Positions 43,594-53,382 of a DNA stretch of 64,000 nucleotides are shown here, one piece after another. Source of the DNA: Sagittula sp048553715 (lineage in GTDB: Bacteria; Pseudomonadota; Alphaproteobacteria; Rhodobacterales; Rhodobacteraceae); contig NZ_JBLZNC010000004.1 of NCBI RefSeq assembly GCF_048553715.1, positions 310,001-374,000 of the forward strand, written 5' to 3'. The notes under the pieces were generated by a model that had not been told where the DNA came from, did not search any database, and saw only the letters and a list, made by a program, of their open reading frames with translations. The position numbers and the translations under genes are program-made. How positions within the stretch are numbered: position 1 is the first letter of the stretch; the number at the start of each line of letters is the position of its first letter.

Positions 43594-46092
43594 ATGGACG
43601 CGCAGAAAGACGGCGACAGTCAGGTCCAGATCGTTGTGGGCATCGCCGCATCGGCCGGCGGGCTAGAGGCGATGTCGCTTCTGGCGCAGCATTTGCCGAT
43701 GGATCTGAATTGCGCCTATGTTCTGGCGCAGCATATGTCGCCGCATCACGCCAGCGTCCTGCCCACGCTGATTTCCAGAGAGACACGGCTGAACGTCAAG
43801 CAGGTCGATGGCGATATGCCGCTGGAGCCGAACACAATCTACGTGCCTGTGCCGCGTACGGATATCGAAGTGAGGGCGGGGAGCGTCCATCAATGTGAAC
43901 CGTCCGGCGCGCATGCAGAGCCCAAACCCTCGGCGGATCGGCTGTTCCGCTCCATCGCAGAGCATTACGGTGAATGCAGTGTGGGCGTCGTGCTGTCGGG
44001 CACCGGCAGCGACGGGACATATGGTGTACAGGCCATCCGCGAGGCGGGGGGCATCAATATCGCGCAGGACAGCTCCAGCGCGAAATACGAGACCATGCCG
44101 TCCTCTGCCGTGGAAAGCGGGTCCATTGATCTGGTGCTGTCGCCGCGCCAGATCGGCGAGCAGCTGCGCAACATTCTCAAACGTCCGCGCGATTTCTCCA
44201 AGCTGCAGGCCCTGATCGAACAGCCCAAGGTCTATGACGATATCTTCCGTCTGTTGCAGGCCCAGACCAAGGTCAACTTTCGCCATTATAAGGAAACAAC
44301 CGTCAGCCGCCGTATCCAGCGCCGGATGATTGCCATGGGGTTCGAGGATTACGGCGATTACGTCGAATTCTGCCGCAGCAACGCTGAAGAGCTCAATGCC
44401 CTGTTCCGGGATCTTCTGATCTCTGTCACGCGGTTCTTTCGCGACGCGGACCAGTTCGACGCCCTGCGCACGGCACTTGCCGATTATATCGCGCGCGTGG
44501 ATCGCCGCCCGATTCGCGTCTGGGTTCCGGGATGTGCTTCTGGCGAAGAGGCTTACTCCATCGCCTTTATCCTATGCGATCTTCTGGGCGTGTCCCCCAA
44601 AGATGCCGAGCGTAACGTGCAGGTCTTTGCCACCGATCTGGATGTGGCGGCCTTGGCGCGGGCGCGAGCTGGGGTCTATCCGGCCTCCAGCGCCAATGGC
44701 ATCCCCGAGGAATACCTTGGCCGGTTCACCACCCGTAGCGACAATCTGTTGCGCGTGCGCCCCGAGGTGCGCAAGCTGGTCCTGTTCTCGCAACACAACG
44801 TGTTCCAGGACCCGCCGTTTTCGGAAATCGATCTCGTCAGCTTCCGCAACACGATGATCTATTTCGAGAACAGCCTGCAGGATAAGGTCATGTCGCGCAT
44901 TCTGTATGCGCTGCGTCCCGAGGGGCTGCTGTTTCTGGGCACCTCTGAAAACGTGGGCGAGCTGGAGCCCTATTTCGAGAATGTCGCCGAACGCACCCGT
45001 TTGTTCAGAAAGCGGGGCAGCAACTCGTTTGATCGCGATGCGCTGGTCCGCTTTGGTCTGCGCCCACGCACCCGTTCGGATCGGGGCAAAGGTCGGACAT
45101 CGACGGCCAGCAAGGGTGAAGACGAAAACGATAACCTGTTCGAGGCGCTGGCCAATGCGGTCGCGCCCTTGGGCTTTCTTGCCAATGAACAAAAAGATCT
45201 GGTGCGCATCTATGGCGACATCAGCGCCTTCACCCGCGTCACGGACGAGGTGCGCGGTAGGCTGACCACCAACACCCTGATCAAGGAACTGGCGCAGGAT
45301 GCCGCCAGCCTTATTCCGCTGTGTTTGAAATACGGCACCGCGCGGGATGGTCTGTGGCGCAATATCGAAGGCCACGGATTCAACCGCGTGCGGCTGCATG
45401 GCTATCCGGTGAAGCCTGCGCACGGCAAAAACAGCCATGTGCTTGTCGGGATCGAGGCGGAGCAGATTGAAAGCCCCGTGGCCGAGGTGGGCGTGGGCGA
45501 GGAAGCCGCTGGCTATATCACCTACGTCGAGAATGAGCTGGCTGATGCCCGCGAAGCGCTGCAGATCACGATGGAGGAGCTGCAAACCTCGAACGAGGAA
45601 CTGCAATCCACCAACGAGGAACTGCAATCCACCAATGAGGAATTGCAGTCCACGAACGAAGAACTGGAGACCTCGAACGAGGAGTTACAGTCCACCAACG
45701 AAGAGCTGATCACCGTCAACGAAGAACTGCTGATCAATACCGATGAGCTGAACAAGCTGGTGGTGGAACAGGCGGCGATGCTGGAATGCATGCCGGTGCC
45801 ACTGCTGGCGGTTGATCCGATGATGAACATCAAAAGCGCGTCGCATCGGGCGATCGAGCTGTTCGGCCTGTCATCGCGTGGCGCGCATTTTGGACATATC
45901 AGCCAGTTGCATCTGCCGTGGGCCGAATTCCCCGACCTGACCGAGATCTGCACCAATGTGCTGTCCCGGCAGGTGCCCGAAGTGGTGGAGTTCGCTCAGG
46001 GTGAGGGGGTGAACAGGCTGCGGGTTGCACCCTATTTCGTGCAGAACAACGATCTGATGGGTCTGATCGTCGTGCTGGAAATCGCGATCTGA
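43594..46092 (+). CDS. CheB-CheR-coiled-coil-PAS fusion protein
   Basis: An 832-aa fusion. Residues about 10-195 are a CheB methylesterase domain with Ser20 (AASAGG), His47 (AQHMSPHH) and Asp140 (SGTGSDG) as the catalytic triad. Residues about 215-475 are a CheR methyltransferase with RRIQRRM, TRFFRDADQFDAL and the SAM site WVPGCASGEEAYSIAF. About 663-718 is a coiled coil made of seven-residue repeats of the type LQSTNEE. The last 100 residues resemble a PAS domain. No receiver domain, kinase or chemoreceptor gene is adjacent, so it probably belongs to a non-flagellar signalling pathway. GAGGG precedes the ATG. Confidence 0.93.
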   Translation: MDAQKDGDSQVQIVVGIAASAGGLEAMSLLAQHLPMDLNCAYVLAQHMSPHHASVLPTLISRETRLNVKQVDGDMPLEPNTIYVPVPRTDIEVRAGSVHQCEPSGAHAEPKPSADRLFRSIAEHYGECSVGVVLSGTGSDGTYGVQAIREAGGINIAQDSSSAKYETMPSSAVESGSIDLVLSPRQIGEQLRNILKRPRDFSKLQALIEQPKVYDDIFRLLQAQTKVNFRHYKETTVSRRIQRRMIAMGFEDYGDYVEFCRSNAEELNALFRDLLISVTRFFRDADQFDALRTALADYIARVDRRPIRVWVPGCASGEEAYSIAFILCDLLGVSPKDAERNVQVFATDLDVAALARARAGVYPASSANGIPEEYLGRFTTRSDNLLRVRPEVRKLVLFSQHNVFQDPPFSEIDLVSFRNTMIYFENSLQDKVMSRILYALRPEGLLFLGTSENVGELEPYFENVAERTRLFRKRGSNSFDRDALVRFGLRPRTRSDRGKGRTSTASKGEDENDNLFEALANAVAPLGFLANEQKDLVRIYGDISAFTRVTDEVRGRLTTNTLIKELAQDAASLIPLCLKYGTARDGLWRNIEGHGFNRVRLHGYPVKPAHGKNSHVLVGIEAEQIESPVAEVGVGEEAAGYITYVENELADAREALQITMEELQTSNEELQSTNEELQSTNEELQSTNEELETSNEELQSTNEELITVNEELLINTDELNKLVVEQAAMLECMPVPLLAVDPMMNIKSASHRAIELFGLSSRGAHFGHISQLHLPWAEFPDLTEICTNVLSRQVPEVVEFAQGEGVNRLRVAPYFVQNNDLMGLIVVLEIAI
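45580..45747 (+). repeat. 21-bp coding tandem repeat in cheBR coiled coil
   Basis: Eight consecutive 21-bp units encode LQTSNEE, LQSTNEE (three times), LETSNEE, LQSTNEE, LITVNEE and LLINTDE. Units 2 and 3 differ by one base. The array codes the heptads of the coiled coil that joins the CheR and PAS parts. Confidence 0.9.
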
Positions 46093-46139
46093 CGTGTGGT
46101 GCAGGGGCGGGGCATCCTGCCCCCGCACGATGTTTTCAA

Positions 46140-48236
46140 TCAGCTTTTGCGCGGCTTGCGGCGCGGGGTCGTGTCCCCGCCACGGGCCCGCACGCTGACC
46201 GACGCGTTCGACATGTCGGGGCGCGGCTTGCCCTTGGCCGCGGGTTTGCCGCCGGCCGGTTTGCCGGAGGGTTTGCCGCCGGTGGGTTTGGGCCCCTTGT
46301 CGTAGGGCTTGCCAAAGCTTTTGCCTGCGGGTTTGCCACGCGGTTTGTCGCCATCTTTAGCGTAAGGTTTGCCCGCCGGTTTGCCAAAGGTTTTGCGCGG
46401 CGCGTCGTCGCGGCGCGGGCGTTCGCTACGGCTATCAGACCCTGCACCTGCTGCGGGGGCAGGACGCGGCTTGCGGTCAGGGCGGTCGCCTTCGGGGCGG
46501 TCCTTGCGCGCAGGGCGTGCGTCGTCGCGGGGTTTGCGGTCCGGACGCGGCCCTTTGCTGTCGCTCGAGAAGCTGCGTTTGAGACCGGAAGGCTTGCCGC
46601 CGGGGCGTCCACCGGGTTTGCCGCCCGGCTTGCCACGCGGACCGCTGGCCAGATCGGGGGCTCCGTCCATCGCGCGCAGCTTGATGTCTTTTTCCAGAAT
46701 GCCCTGACCGTCCACGCTGTTGAGAACGCTGGCCAGCGCGGGCTCTGCGATTTCCACGAAGGTTTCGGTCTGGTCGACCTTGATCCGGCCGATCTGTGCC
46801 TTGTCGATGTTGCTGACGCGCAGGATCAACGGCAGCAGCCAGCGTGGCTCCGCGCCTTCGTTGCGTCCGACCGACAGGGCCACCCATTTCGACGGGCCAA
46901 AGGCCGCGCGATCAGGGCGCTCGCCGCGTTCCGCACGCGGGGCGGGCGTGCCCAGCTCCTCGGGGGCGGACAGCTGTGCCTCGTACAGGCGCAGGCACGC
47001 GGCTGCGATGGCCTCGGGCGTGTGGGTTTCCAGAAGTTGCGCGGCAAAGGAGCGCTCTTCGTCGCTCAGCTCTTCTGTCCAGGCGGGGTCTGCCATCAGA
47101 CGCGCCTGATCTTTCTCGCGGATCTCTTCGGGTGAGGGGGCCGCGCCCCATTCTGCCGAGATCTTGGCCCACTTCAGGATGCGCTGCGCCTTTTTGACAT
47201 CGCGGTCCGTCACGACCAGCGCAGAGGTCCCCTTGCGTCCGGCGCGGCCTGTCCGCCCAGAGCGGTGCAGCAGCGCCTCTGTGTTGGTGGGCAGATCGGC
47301 GTGGATCACCAGATCAAGGTTCGGCAGGTCGATGCCGCGCGCGGCCACATCGGTGGCTACGCAGACCTTGGCCCGACCGTCGCGCAACGCCTGCAGCGCA
47401 TGGCTGCGCTCGTCCTGTGACAGTTCACCCGACAGCGACACCACGGCAAAGCCACGGTTGGCCAGACGTGTGGTCAGCCGTGCCACAGCGGCGCGTGTAT
47501 TGGCAAAAACGATGGCCGTGGGCGAATCGTTAAACCGCAACAGGTTGATGATCGCGTGTTCCGCGTCATGCGGCGTGACCTGAATGGCGCGGTATTCGAT
47601 ATCGCTGTGCTGTTCGCCTTTGACCTGCGTGGTGATGCGTTCCGCATCGCGCTGGTAGCTTTCGGCAAGGCGGGCAATGGCCGGCGGCACGGTCGCCGAA
47701 AACAGCAGCGTCCGGCGGGTGTCGGGCGCCTCTGACAGCATGAATTCCAGATCTTCGCGAAAGCCGAGGTCCAGCATTTCATCGGCTTCGTCAAGAACGA
47801 TGGCGCGGATGCCTGACAGGTCCAACGCGTCGCGTTCGATGTGATCACGCAGACGACCCGGGGTGCCGACAACAATATGCGCGCCGCGTTCCAGCGCGCG
47901 ACGTTCCTTGCGGGCGTCCATGCCGCCGATGCAGGAGATGACCCATGCGCCGGTTTTTTCATAAAGCCACGACAGTTCGCGCTGCACCTGCAGGGCCAGT
48001 TCGCGCGTGGGTGCCACCACAAGGGCCATCGGCGCGGCGGGCGGCGGCAGGGTGCCGTCTTCGGACAGAAGGGTCGGCGCGATCGCAAGGCCAAAGCCCA
48101 CAGTCTTGCCCGAACCTGTCCGCGCGGACACCAAAAGGTCGCGCTCGGCGAGCTCGGGTGCGGACACTGCGGTCTGGACATCGGTCAACGTGGAATAGCC
48201 GCGCTCGTTCAGCGCTTCGTGGAGGGGGGTCAGCAT
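46140..48236 (-). CDS. DEAD-box ATP-dependent RNA helicase
   Basis: A 698-aa DEAD-box helicase that unwinds RNA, probably in ribosome assembly or mRNA turnover. Visible motifs: Q motif before SARTGSGKT (Walker A, residues 37-45), APTREL, GTPGRL, LDEADEM (DEAD at 149-152), SAT (180-182), IVFANTRAA, ATDVAARGID and HRSGRTGRAG. A DbpA-type RNA-binding domain (AEPRWLLPLILRVSNIDKAQ then IGRIKV) lies near residues 470-550. The last 150 residues are a Lys/Pro/Gly/Arg-rich disordered tail. The ATG at 48236 gives the usual short N-terminus. Confidence 0.94.
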   Translation of the reverse strand: MLTPLHEALNERGYSTLTDVQTAVSAPELAERDLLVSARTGSGKTVGFGLAIAPTLLSEDGTLPPPAAPMALVVAPTRELALQVQRELSWLYEKTGAWVISCIGGMDARKERRALERGAHIVVGTPGRLRDHIERDALDLSGIRAIVLDEADEMLDLGFREDLEFMLSEAPDTRRTLLFSATVPPAIARLAESYQRDAERITTQVKGEQHSDIEYRAIQVTPHDAEHAIINLLRFNDSPTAIVFANTRAAVARLTTRLANRGFAVVSLSGELSQDERSHALQALRDGRAKVCVATDVAARGIDLPNLDLVIHADLPTNTEALLHRSGRTGRAGRKGTSALVVTDRDVKKAQRILKWAKISAEWGAAPSPEEIREKDQARLMADPAWTEELSDEERSFAAQLLETHTPEAIAAACLRLYEAQLSAPEELGTPAPRAERGERPDRAAFGPSKWVALSVGRNEGAEPRWLLPLILRVSNIDKAQIGRIKVDQTETFVEIAEPALASVLNSVDGQGILEKDIKLRAMDGAPDLASGPRGKPGGKPGGRPGGKPSGLKRSFSSDSKGPRPDRKPRDDARPARKDRPEGDRPDRKPRPAPAAGAGSDSRSERPRRDDAPRKTFGKPAGKPYAKDGDKPRGKPAGKSFGKPYDKGPKPTGGKPSGKPAGGKPAAKGKPRPDMSNASVSVRARGGDTTPRRKPRKS

Positions 48237-48419
48237 AAAGGGAGTTCCATCAGGTGTGCGCGCAGAAGAGATCGGGCGGCAGAAAGGCGCGGCATAGCGC
48301 AACATGCGGGCTTTGTCCACGTTTGATTGCTTTGCATGCTATGCGTCTGGCGCAAGTGCGGTTGATCTTTGGCGCCGGGCGGCGGACAACATGCCCAAGG
48401 CCAAGCGGCAGGGGGCGGG

Positions 48420-49262
48420 ATGCAGATCTACATCGGCGTGGATGGTGGCGGCAGCGGCTGTCGTGCGGCAGTGGGCTTGGGCGATGCTGCACCGGTGGGT
48501 TTTGGCGCGGCGGGTCCAGCCAATGTCTTCAGTGATTTCGACGGCGCGATTGGCAATGTGCGCAGCGCGATAGGTCAGGCCGTGGCACAGGCCGGGGTTG
48601 CCCCTAACGCGTCGGCCACGGCGCGGGTGCATCTTGGGCTGGCCGGTGTTCTGGATGCGGCCATGGCGCAGCGGGTGGCGCAGGCGCTGGGCGGGGATCC
48701 GCGTGTGACCGATGACCGCCCGACGATGCTGGCGGGCGCTTTGGGCGGCGGGGAAGGTGCCTTGGCCGCGATTGGAACGGGCAGCTTTGTTGCGCGACGG
48801 TGCGGCGGTGATCTGCGCGCGGTTGGCGGTTGGGGGCTGGTCCTGTCGGATGAGGCCTCTGGCGCGTGGCTTGGGCGGGCCTTGCTGGCCGAGACTCTGG
48901 CGGCACAGGATGGCATGGTCGGGGCCACGGCGCTGACCCGGGACACGCTGGCGCATTTCGGCACGCCGTCAGACGTCGTGGCCTTCGCCGCCTCTGCCGC
49001 GCCCCATGCCTTTGCTGTGTTTGCACCGTCTGTGGTTGCAGCGGCGCAGGCAGGGGATGTGACGGCTGTGCGGCTGATGACCCGAGGGGCAGATTGGATC
49101 GAACAGGCGTTGCTGGCCACGGGCGCTGATCCGGCAGAGCCGCTTTGCCTGACGGGGGGTCTTGGTACGGCTTACGTGGATTACCTGACAAAGCCTTGGC
49201 ATCTGGCGGACCCAATTGGCACGGCTTTGGACGGGGCATTGATATTGGCGAGAGAGCAATGA
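48420..49262 (+). CDS. BadF/BadG-type N-acetylglucosamine kinase
   Basis: A 280-aa ASKHA-fold kinase of the BadF/BadG/BcrA group. It starts with the phosphate loop YIGVDGGGSGCRAAV and has LGLAGVLDAAMA, DDRPTMLAGALGGGEGALAA, the GTGSFVAR loop and TGGLGTAYVDYL near the adenosine site. The 4-bp ATGA overlap with nagA points to an amino-sugar substrate, most likely N-acetylglucosamine. GGGGGCGGG precedes the ATG at 48420. Confidence 0.88.
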   Translation: MQIYIGVDGGGSGCRAAVGLGDAAPVGFGAAGPANVFSDFDGAIGNVRSAIGQAVAQAGVAPNASATARVHLGLAGVLDAAMAQRVAQALGGDPRVTDDRPTMLAGALGGGEGALAAIGTGSFVARRCGGDLRAVGGWGLVLSDEASGAWLGRALLAETLAAQDGMVGATALTRDTLAHFGTPSDVVAFAASAAPHAFAVFAPSVVAAAQAGDVTAVRLMTRGADWIEQALLATGADPAEPLCLTGGLGTAYVDYLTKPWHLADPIGTALDGALILAREQ

Positions 49263-50362
49263 TGCAGGCGATCAAGGGGCAGGTGTTCGACGGCCAGCGG
49301 CTGTGGGCCGAGCGGGTTTTGTTTCTGGATGCGCAGGGGCGGATTCTGGACGATGTCGCGGGCCACGACACACCGGTTGCCTACGTCGAGGGCGTGCTGA
49401 TGCCCGGATTTGTCGACCTGCAAGTCAATGGCGGTGATGGCGTGATGTTGGGGGAAGCGCTGAGCCCCGACGGGGTGGCACGAATTGCTGCGGCCCATCA
49501 GCGGCTCGGCTGCGCCGGTATCCTGCCCACGCTGATCACGGATAGGCCCGCGCAGGTGACGGCTGCCATTGCGGCGGTGGCCGGGGCAATCGCCCAAGGC
49601 GCGTCCGGCGTGTTGGGTCTGCACCTTGAGGGGCCGCATCTGGACCCTGTCCGCAAGGGGGCCCATGACGCAACGCTGATCCGTCCGATGACCGATGCGG
49701 ATTGCGCAGAACTTGTCGCCGCGGCTGCGATCTTGCCGAACCTCAAAGTGACGCTTGCACCGGAAAATGTAGGGTTGGCGCAGATCCGGCGTCTGGCCGA
49801 TGCGGGTGTGATCGTATCGCTTGGCCACAGCGATTGCAGCTACGAGACGGCCCGCGCGGCGTTCGATGCCGGGGCCAGTTGTGTCACGCATCTGTTCAAC
49901 GCCATGAGCGGGCTGGGTCACCGTGCGCCGGGTCTGGTGGGTGCGGCACTGGACAGTGATGTGGCCGTCGGTGTGATTGCGGATGGCGAACATGTGCATC
50001 CGGCGGCCTTGCGGGCGGCGTTGAATGCCAAACAGCGCGGCGCGATCTTTGCGGTGTCCGACGCCATGGCGGTGGCGGGGTCGGATCTGGACAGTTTTGA
50101 CCTTGGCGGACGGCGGGTTCTACGCGGCGCGGGGCGTTTGACGCTGGCGGATGGCACGCTCGCCGGGGCGGATCTGACGTTAGCGCGGGCTGCGACAGGG
50201 CTGACCGAGATGGGTCAGCCGTTGGAGCGGGCCTTGGCCATGGTAAGCTCTGTCCCGGCGTCTGTGCTGCGCGATCCGATGGGCTGCGGACGTTTGCGGG
50301 CGGGCGTGCGCGTGCTGCACCTGAATGCGGGTGAGGCCTGCTGGCTGGGTCAGGACAGGTAG
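49259..50362 (+). CDS. nagA: N-acetylglucosamine-6-phosphate deacetylase
   Basis: NagA hydrolyses N-acetylglucosamine 6-phosphate to glucosamine 6-phosphate and acetate. The 367-aa amidohydrolase has VLMPGFVDLQVNGGDGVML, the metal-site GLHLEGPHLDP, SLGHSDCSYETARAAFDAGA, THLFNAMSGLGHRAPG and the catalytic Asp in VSDAMAVAG. The start at 49259 overlaps the kinase stop. The operon seems to have only these two genes; no nagB, transporter or regulator is adjacent. Its 3' end overlaps convergent argE by 13 bp. Confidence 0.95.
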   Translation: MMQAIKGQVFDGQRLWAERVLFLDAQGRILDDVAGHDTPVAYVEGVLMPGFVDLQVNGGDGVMLGEALSPDGVARIAAAHQRLGCAGILPTLITDRPAQVTAAIAAVAGAIAQGASGVLGLHLEGPHLDPVRKGAHDATLIRPMTDADCAELVAAAAILPNLKVTLAPENVGLAQIRRLADAGVIVSLGHSDCSYETARAAFDAGASCVTHLFNAMSGLGHRAPGLVGAALDSDVAVGVIADGEHVHPAALRAALNAKQRGAIFAVSDAMAVAGSDLDSFDLGGRRVLRGAGRLTLADGTLAGADLTLARAATGLTEMGQPLERALAMVSSVPASVLRDPMGCGRLRAGVRVLHLNAGEACWLGQDR

Positions 50363-51504
50363 CCGCGCAGGCCGCTCAGCATATCCAGACAGGCCGACAG
50401 CTCGCTGCGGGCCACGAATTCATCCGCACGATGCGCCTGCTCGATCGAGCCGGGGCCGCAGACCACACATTGCGTGCCGAGCGACTGGAACAGCCCCGCC
50501 TCGGTGCCGAAACTGACCACATCGCAGCCATTGGCCCCGGTCAGGGCGCAGGCGATTTCGGCCATACGGTTGCGCGGCTCCGGCATCAGGCCTGCGACTT
50601 CGCCAATGACTTCACGCAGAATGCCGGCCTTGGGGTTGCGGCGTTGCATCTCTGCCAGCAACTCGGCCCCGTGACGGTCGATTTCGGTCAATACCTCGAC
50701 CGCATCGCGGGGTGTCACGGGCCGCATTTCCCATTCCACCTGTGCCTGACCGGCGATCACATTGCGTGCGCTGCCCGCGTCAATCCGGCCGATGTTGATT
50801 GTGCTCCACGGCGGATCAAACGGGCTGTCGGCGGGTGCCTGCCCGCGCAATTGCTGCTCCAGCGACAACAGTTTGGTCGCGTAGCGCGTGGCATAGCCTG
50901 CGGCGTTGACACCGCGATCAGGGGCAGAGGCATGGCCTTCGACGCCATGGAAATGCGTGGTGTATTCGCAGCATCCCTTGTGCCCGTCGATCACCCGCAT
51001 CAGCGTCGGCTCCCCCAGCAGAGCCATGGCGGGCCGCACCCCGCGCTGGTGAAGCACATCGACCAAAGCACGCGCCCCGTAACAGCCGACCTCTTCGTCA
51101 TAGGTCAGCGCAATACAGACGGGCTCCTTCAGGGGCCAGTTGGCGATCTGCGGTGCGATGGCCAGAACACAGGCGATAAAGCCCTTCATGTCGCAAGTGC
51201 CGCGCCCGTACAGCCGGTCGTCGCGCGCGACCATGACAAAGGGATCGGAGGTCCAGTCAGGCTCTTCCGCAGGGACGACGTCGGAATGTCCCGACAGCAC
51301 CAGCCCGCCGTCGGTGTCCGGCCCGAAACTGGCCCATAGGTTCGCCTTGCTCCCTGTGTCGTCGACCATAACCTCGCAGCGCGCGCCGAAACCGGACAGA
51401 TAATCCGCCGCCCAATCGATCAGCGCGCGATTGCTGTCGGATGACACCGTGGGATAGGCGATCAGGGTGGCCAGCAGGTCTTCGGCGCTGCGCAACAAGG
51501 TCAT
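50350..51504 (-). CDS. argE: Acetylornithine deacetylase
   Basis: ArgE removes the acetyl group from N-acetylornithine in arginine synthesis. The 384-aa M20 metallopeptidase has SGHSDVVPAEEPDW, GRGTCDMKGFIACVL with its bridging Asp, TYDEEVGCYGAR with the catalytic Glu, GEPT, and AHRADEFV for the last zinc ligand. A dimerisation domain lies between about residues 178 and 290. The gene stands alone on the minus strand. Confidence 0.93.
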   Translation of the reverse strand: MTLLRSAEDLLATLIAYPTVSSDSNRALIDWAADYLSGFGARCEVMVDDTGSKANLWASFGPDTDGGLVLSGHSDVVPAEEPDWTSDPFVMVARDDRLYGRGTCDMKGFIACVLAIAPQIANWPLKEPVCIALTYDEEVGCYGARALVDVLHQRGVRPAMALLGEPTLMRVIDGHKGCCEYTTHFHGVEGHASAPDRGVNAAGYATRYATKLLSLEQQLRGQAPADSPFDPPWSTINIGRIDAGSARNVIAGQAQVEWEMRPVTPRDAVEVLTEIDRHGAELLAEMQRRNPKAGILREVIGEVAGLMPEPRNRMAEIACALTGANGCDVVSFGTEAGLFQSLGTQCVVCGPGSIEQAHRADEFVARSELSACLDMLSGLRGYLS

Positions 51505-51723
51505 GGGATGCTCTCCTTTTCATCAGCCGTGGCACTGGCGCGGGCAAAGGTCAATCACTGCGCTGGCCAAGGTGCGCGGCCTCGTCTAGGGTGCCTGCAT
51601 CCTTGGCAATAAAGGCATTGCGCGCTGCTGTCAGGATGACGGAGCCTTTGGCCCCCGATGATCGCGCGGACCTCTGGCTATATCCATCACCTGCGGCGCG
51701 CAGCCGCATCCAGAGGAGGCATC

Positions 51724-53094
51724 ATGCTGACCAACGACCAACTCGCCCAATGGGACCGCGAGAGCTTTTTCCACCCGTCGACACATCTGGCCCAGCACGC
51801 CCGTGGCGAAACCGCGACACGGGTGATCACCGGCGGCAAGGGCTGTCATATCACCGACCGCGACGGCAACCGGATGTTGGATGCCTTTGCCGGGCTGTAC
51901 TGCGTCAACGTGGGCTATGGCCGCCCCGAGATTGCCGAGGCCATCGCCGAACAGGCGCGGGAGCTGGCCTATTATCATGCCTATGTGGGTCACGGGACAG
52001 AGGCGTCGATCACGCTGGCCAAGATGATCCTTGATCGCGCGCCCGCCAATATGTCCAAGGTCTACTTTGGCCTGTCGGGCTCGGACGCGAATGAAACCAA
52101 CATCAAGCTGGTCTGGTACTACAACAACATCCTTGGCCGGCCTGAGAAGAAAAAGATCATCTCGCGCTGGCGTGGCTACCATGGGTCAGGGCTGATGACC
52201 GGATCGTTGACCGGGCTGGATCTGTTCCACCGCAAGTTTGATCTGCCGCTGGCACAGGTGATTCACACGGACGCGCCCTATTACTATCGCCGCGGCGATG
52301 CCTCGATGACCGAGGCGCAGTTCAGTGCGCAGTGCGCCGCCGAGCTGGAGGCGCTGATTGAACGGGAAGGGGCCGACACCATTGCCGCTTTCATCGGAGA
52401 GCCGGTTCTGGGCACAGGGGGCATCGTGCCGCCACCCGAAGGCTATTGGGAGGCGATCCAGGCCGTTCTGCAAAAGCACGATATCCTGCTCATCGCCGAT
52501 GAGGTCGTGACCGGCTTTGGGCGGCTGGGCACCATGTTCGGATCGGATCATTACGGCATCAAGCCGGATCTGATCACCATCGCCAAAGGGCTGACCTCTG
52601 CCTATGCGCCGCTGTCGGGATCGATTGTCGGGGACCGGATGTGGCGGGTGCTGGAGCAGGGCACGGATGAGAACGGGCCGATTGGCCACGGCTGGACCTA
52701 TTCGGCCCATCCCATCGGTGCTGCCGCCGGCGTGGCCAACCTGAAGTTGATCGACTCGCTGGAGCTTGTGCAGAACGCAGGCGAAACCGGTGCCTATCTG
52801 AACCGCGCGATGGCGGATGCGCTGGGCGATCATCCGCATGTGGGAGAGGTGCGTGGCGAGGGGATGCTGTGCGCCGTCGAGCTTGTCGAACAGCAGGACA
52901 CGCGGCAGGCGTTTGACCCCGCGCGCAAGGTCGGGCCGCAGATTGCAGCGGCGCTGGCCGCACGCGGTGTGATCGCCCGTGCCATGCCGCAGGGGGATAT
53001 TCTGGGCTTTGCGCCGCCGCTGTGTCTGACCCGTGCCGAGGCGGATGAAATTGCCACCAAAACGGCGGAGTCCCTGCGCGAGGTTCTTGGCTGA
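51724..53094 (+). CDS. Class III omega-aminotransferase
   Basis: A 456-aa fold-type I PLP enzyme of the aminotransferase class III family, probably transferring the terminal amino group of an omega-amino acid or amine to pyruvate. Motifs: LDAFAGLYCVNVGYGRPEIA, GSDANETNIKLV, the SRWRGYHGSG loop, LLIADEVVTGFGRLG with the PLP Asp259, and TIAKGLTSAYAPLSG with the Schiff-base Lys288. GAGGAGG precedes the ATG at 51724. The substrate cannot be named from sequence. A terminator follows. Confidence 0.9.
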   Translation: MLTNDQLAQWDRESFFHPSTHLAQHARGETATRVITGGKGCHITDRDGNRMLDAFAGLYCVNVGYGRPEIAEAIAEQARELAYYHAYVGHGTEASITLAKMILDRAPANMSKVYFGLSGSDANETNIKLVWYYNNILGRPEKKKIISRWRGYHGSGLMTGSLTGLDLFHRKFDLPLAQVIHTDAPYYYRRGDASMTEAQFSAQCAAELEALIEREGADTIAAFIGEPVLGTGGIVPPPEGYWEAIQAVLQKHDILLIADEVVTGFGRLGTMFGSDHYGIKPDLITIAKGLTSAYAPLSGSIVGDRMWRVLEQGTDENGPIGHGWTYSAHPIGAAAGVANLKLIDSLELVQNAGETGAYLNRAMADALGDHPHVGEVRGEGMLCAVELVEQQDTRQAFDPARKVGPQIAAALAARGVIARAMPQGDILGFAPPLCLTRAEADEIATKTAESLREVLG

Positions 53095-53109
53095 ATTGGC
53101 GGGAACCTG

Positions 53110-53142
53110 CGGGCCGGTTGATCGCCGGCCCGAATTTATTTT
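53110..53142 (+). terminator. Rho-independent terminator after the aminotransferase
   Basis: CGGGCCGG, a 7-nt loop and CCGGCCCG form an 8-bp perfect stem followed by AATTTATTTT. It lies 15 bp after the stop. The remaining 240 bp to rpoH are AT-rich and presumably contain the sigma-factor gene promoter; I could not assign boxes. Confidence 0.8.
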
Positions 53143-53382
53143 GCCTTAGTCCAAAATAATTTTCAGACCGGAGTTGACTTTTTACTAGCTGCGCGTGCGC
53201 CGTTAATATTCTGATTGTTATAAGAAATTTTATCTTCCGGCTTGCGTTTTGTACGGATATTTACCTAGCGTCACAAAGGTGACAGGAAGTTTTCTGCCAA
53301 TTGTAGTGAACCTTTTGTGGAGGCTGCGCGTAGTACCTGCAAATCTCCAATCAAGGGGATGCACGGCACAGTGGGAGTTTCC

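Noticed and set aside
45580..45747. A CRISPR-like array
   Set aside because: The repeats are directly adjacent, in frame, without spacers, and code for a coiled coil.
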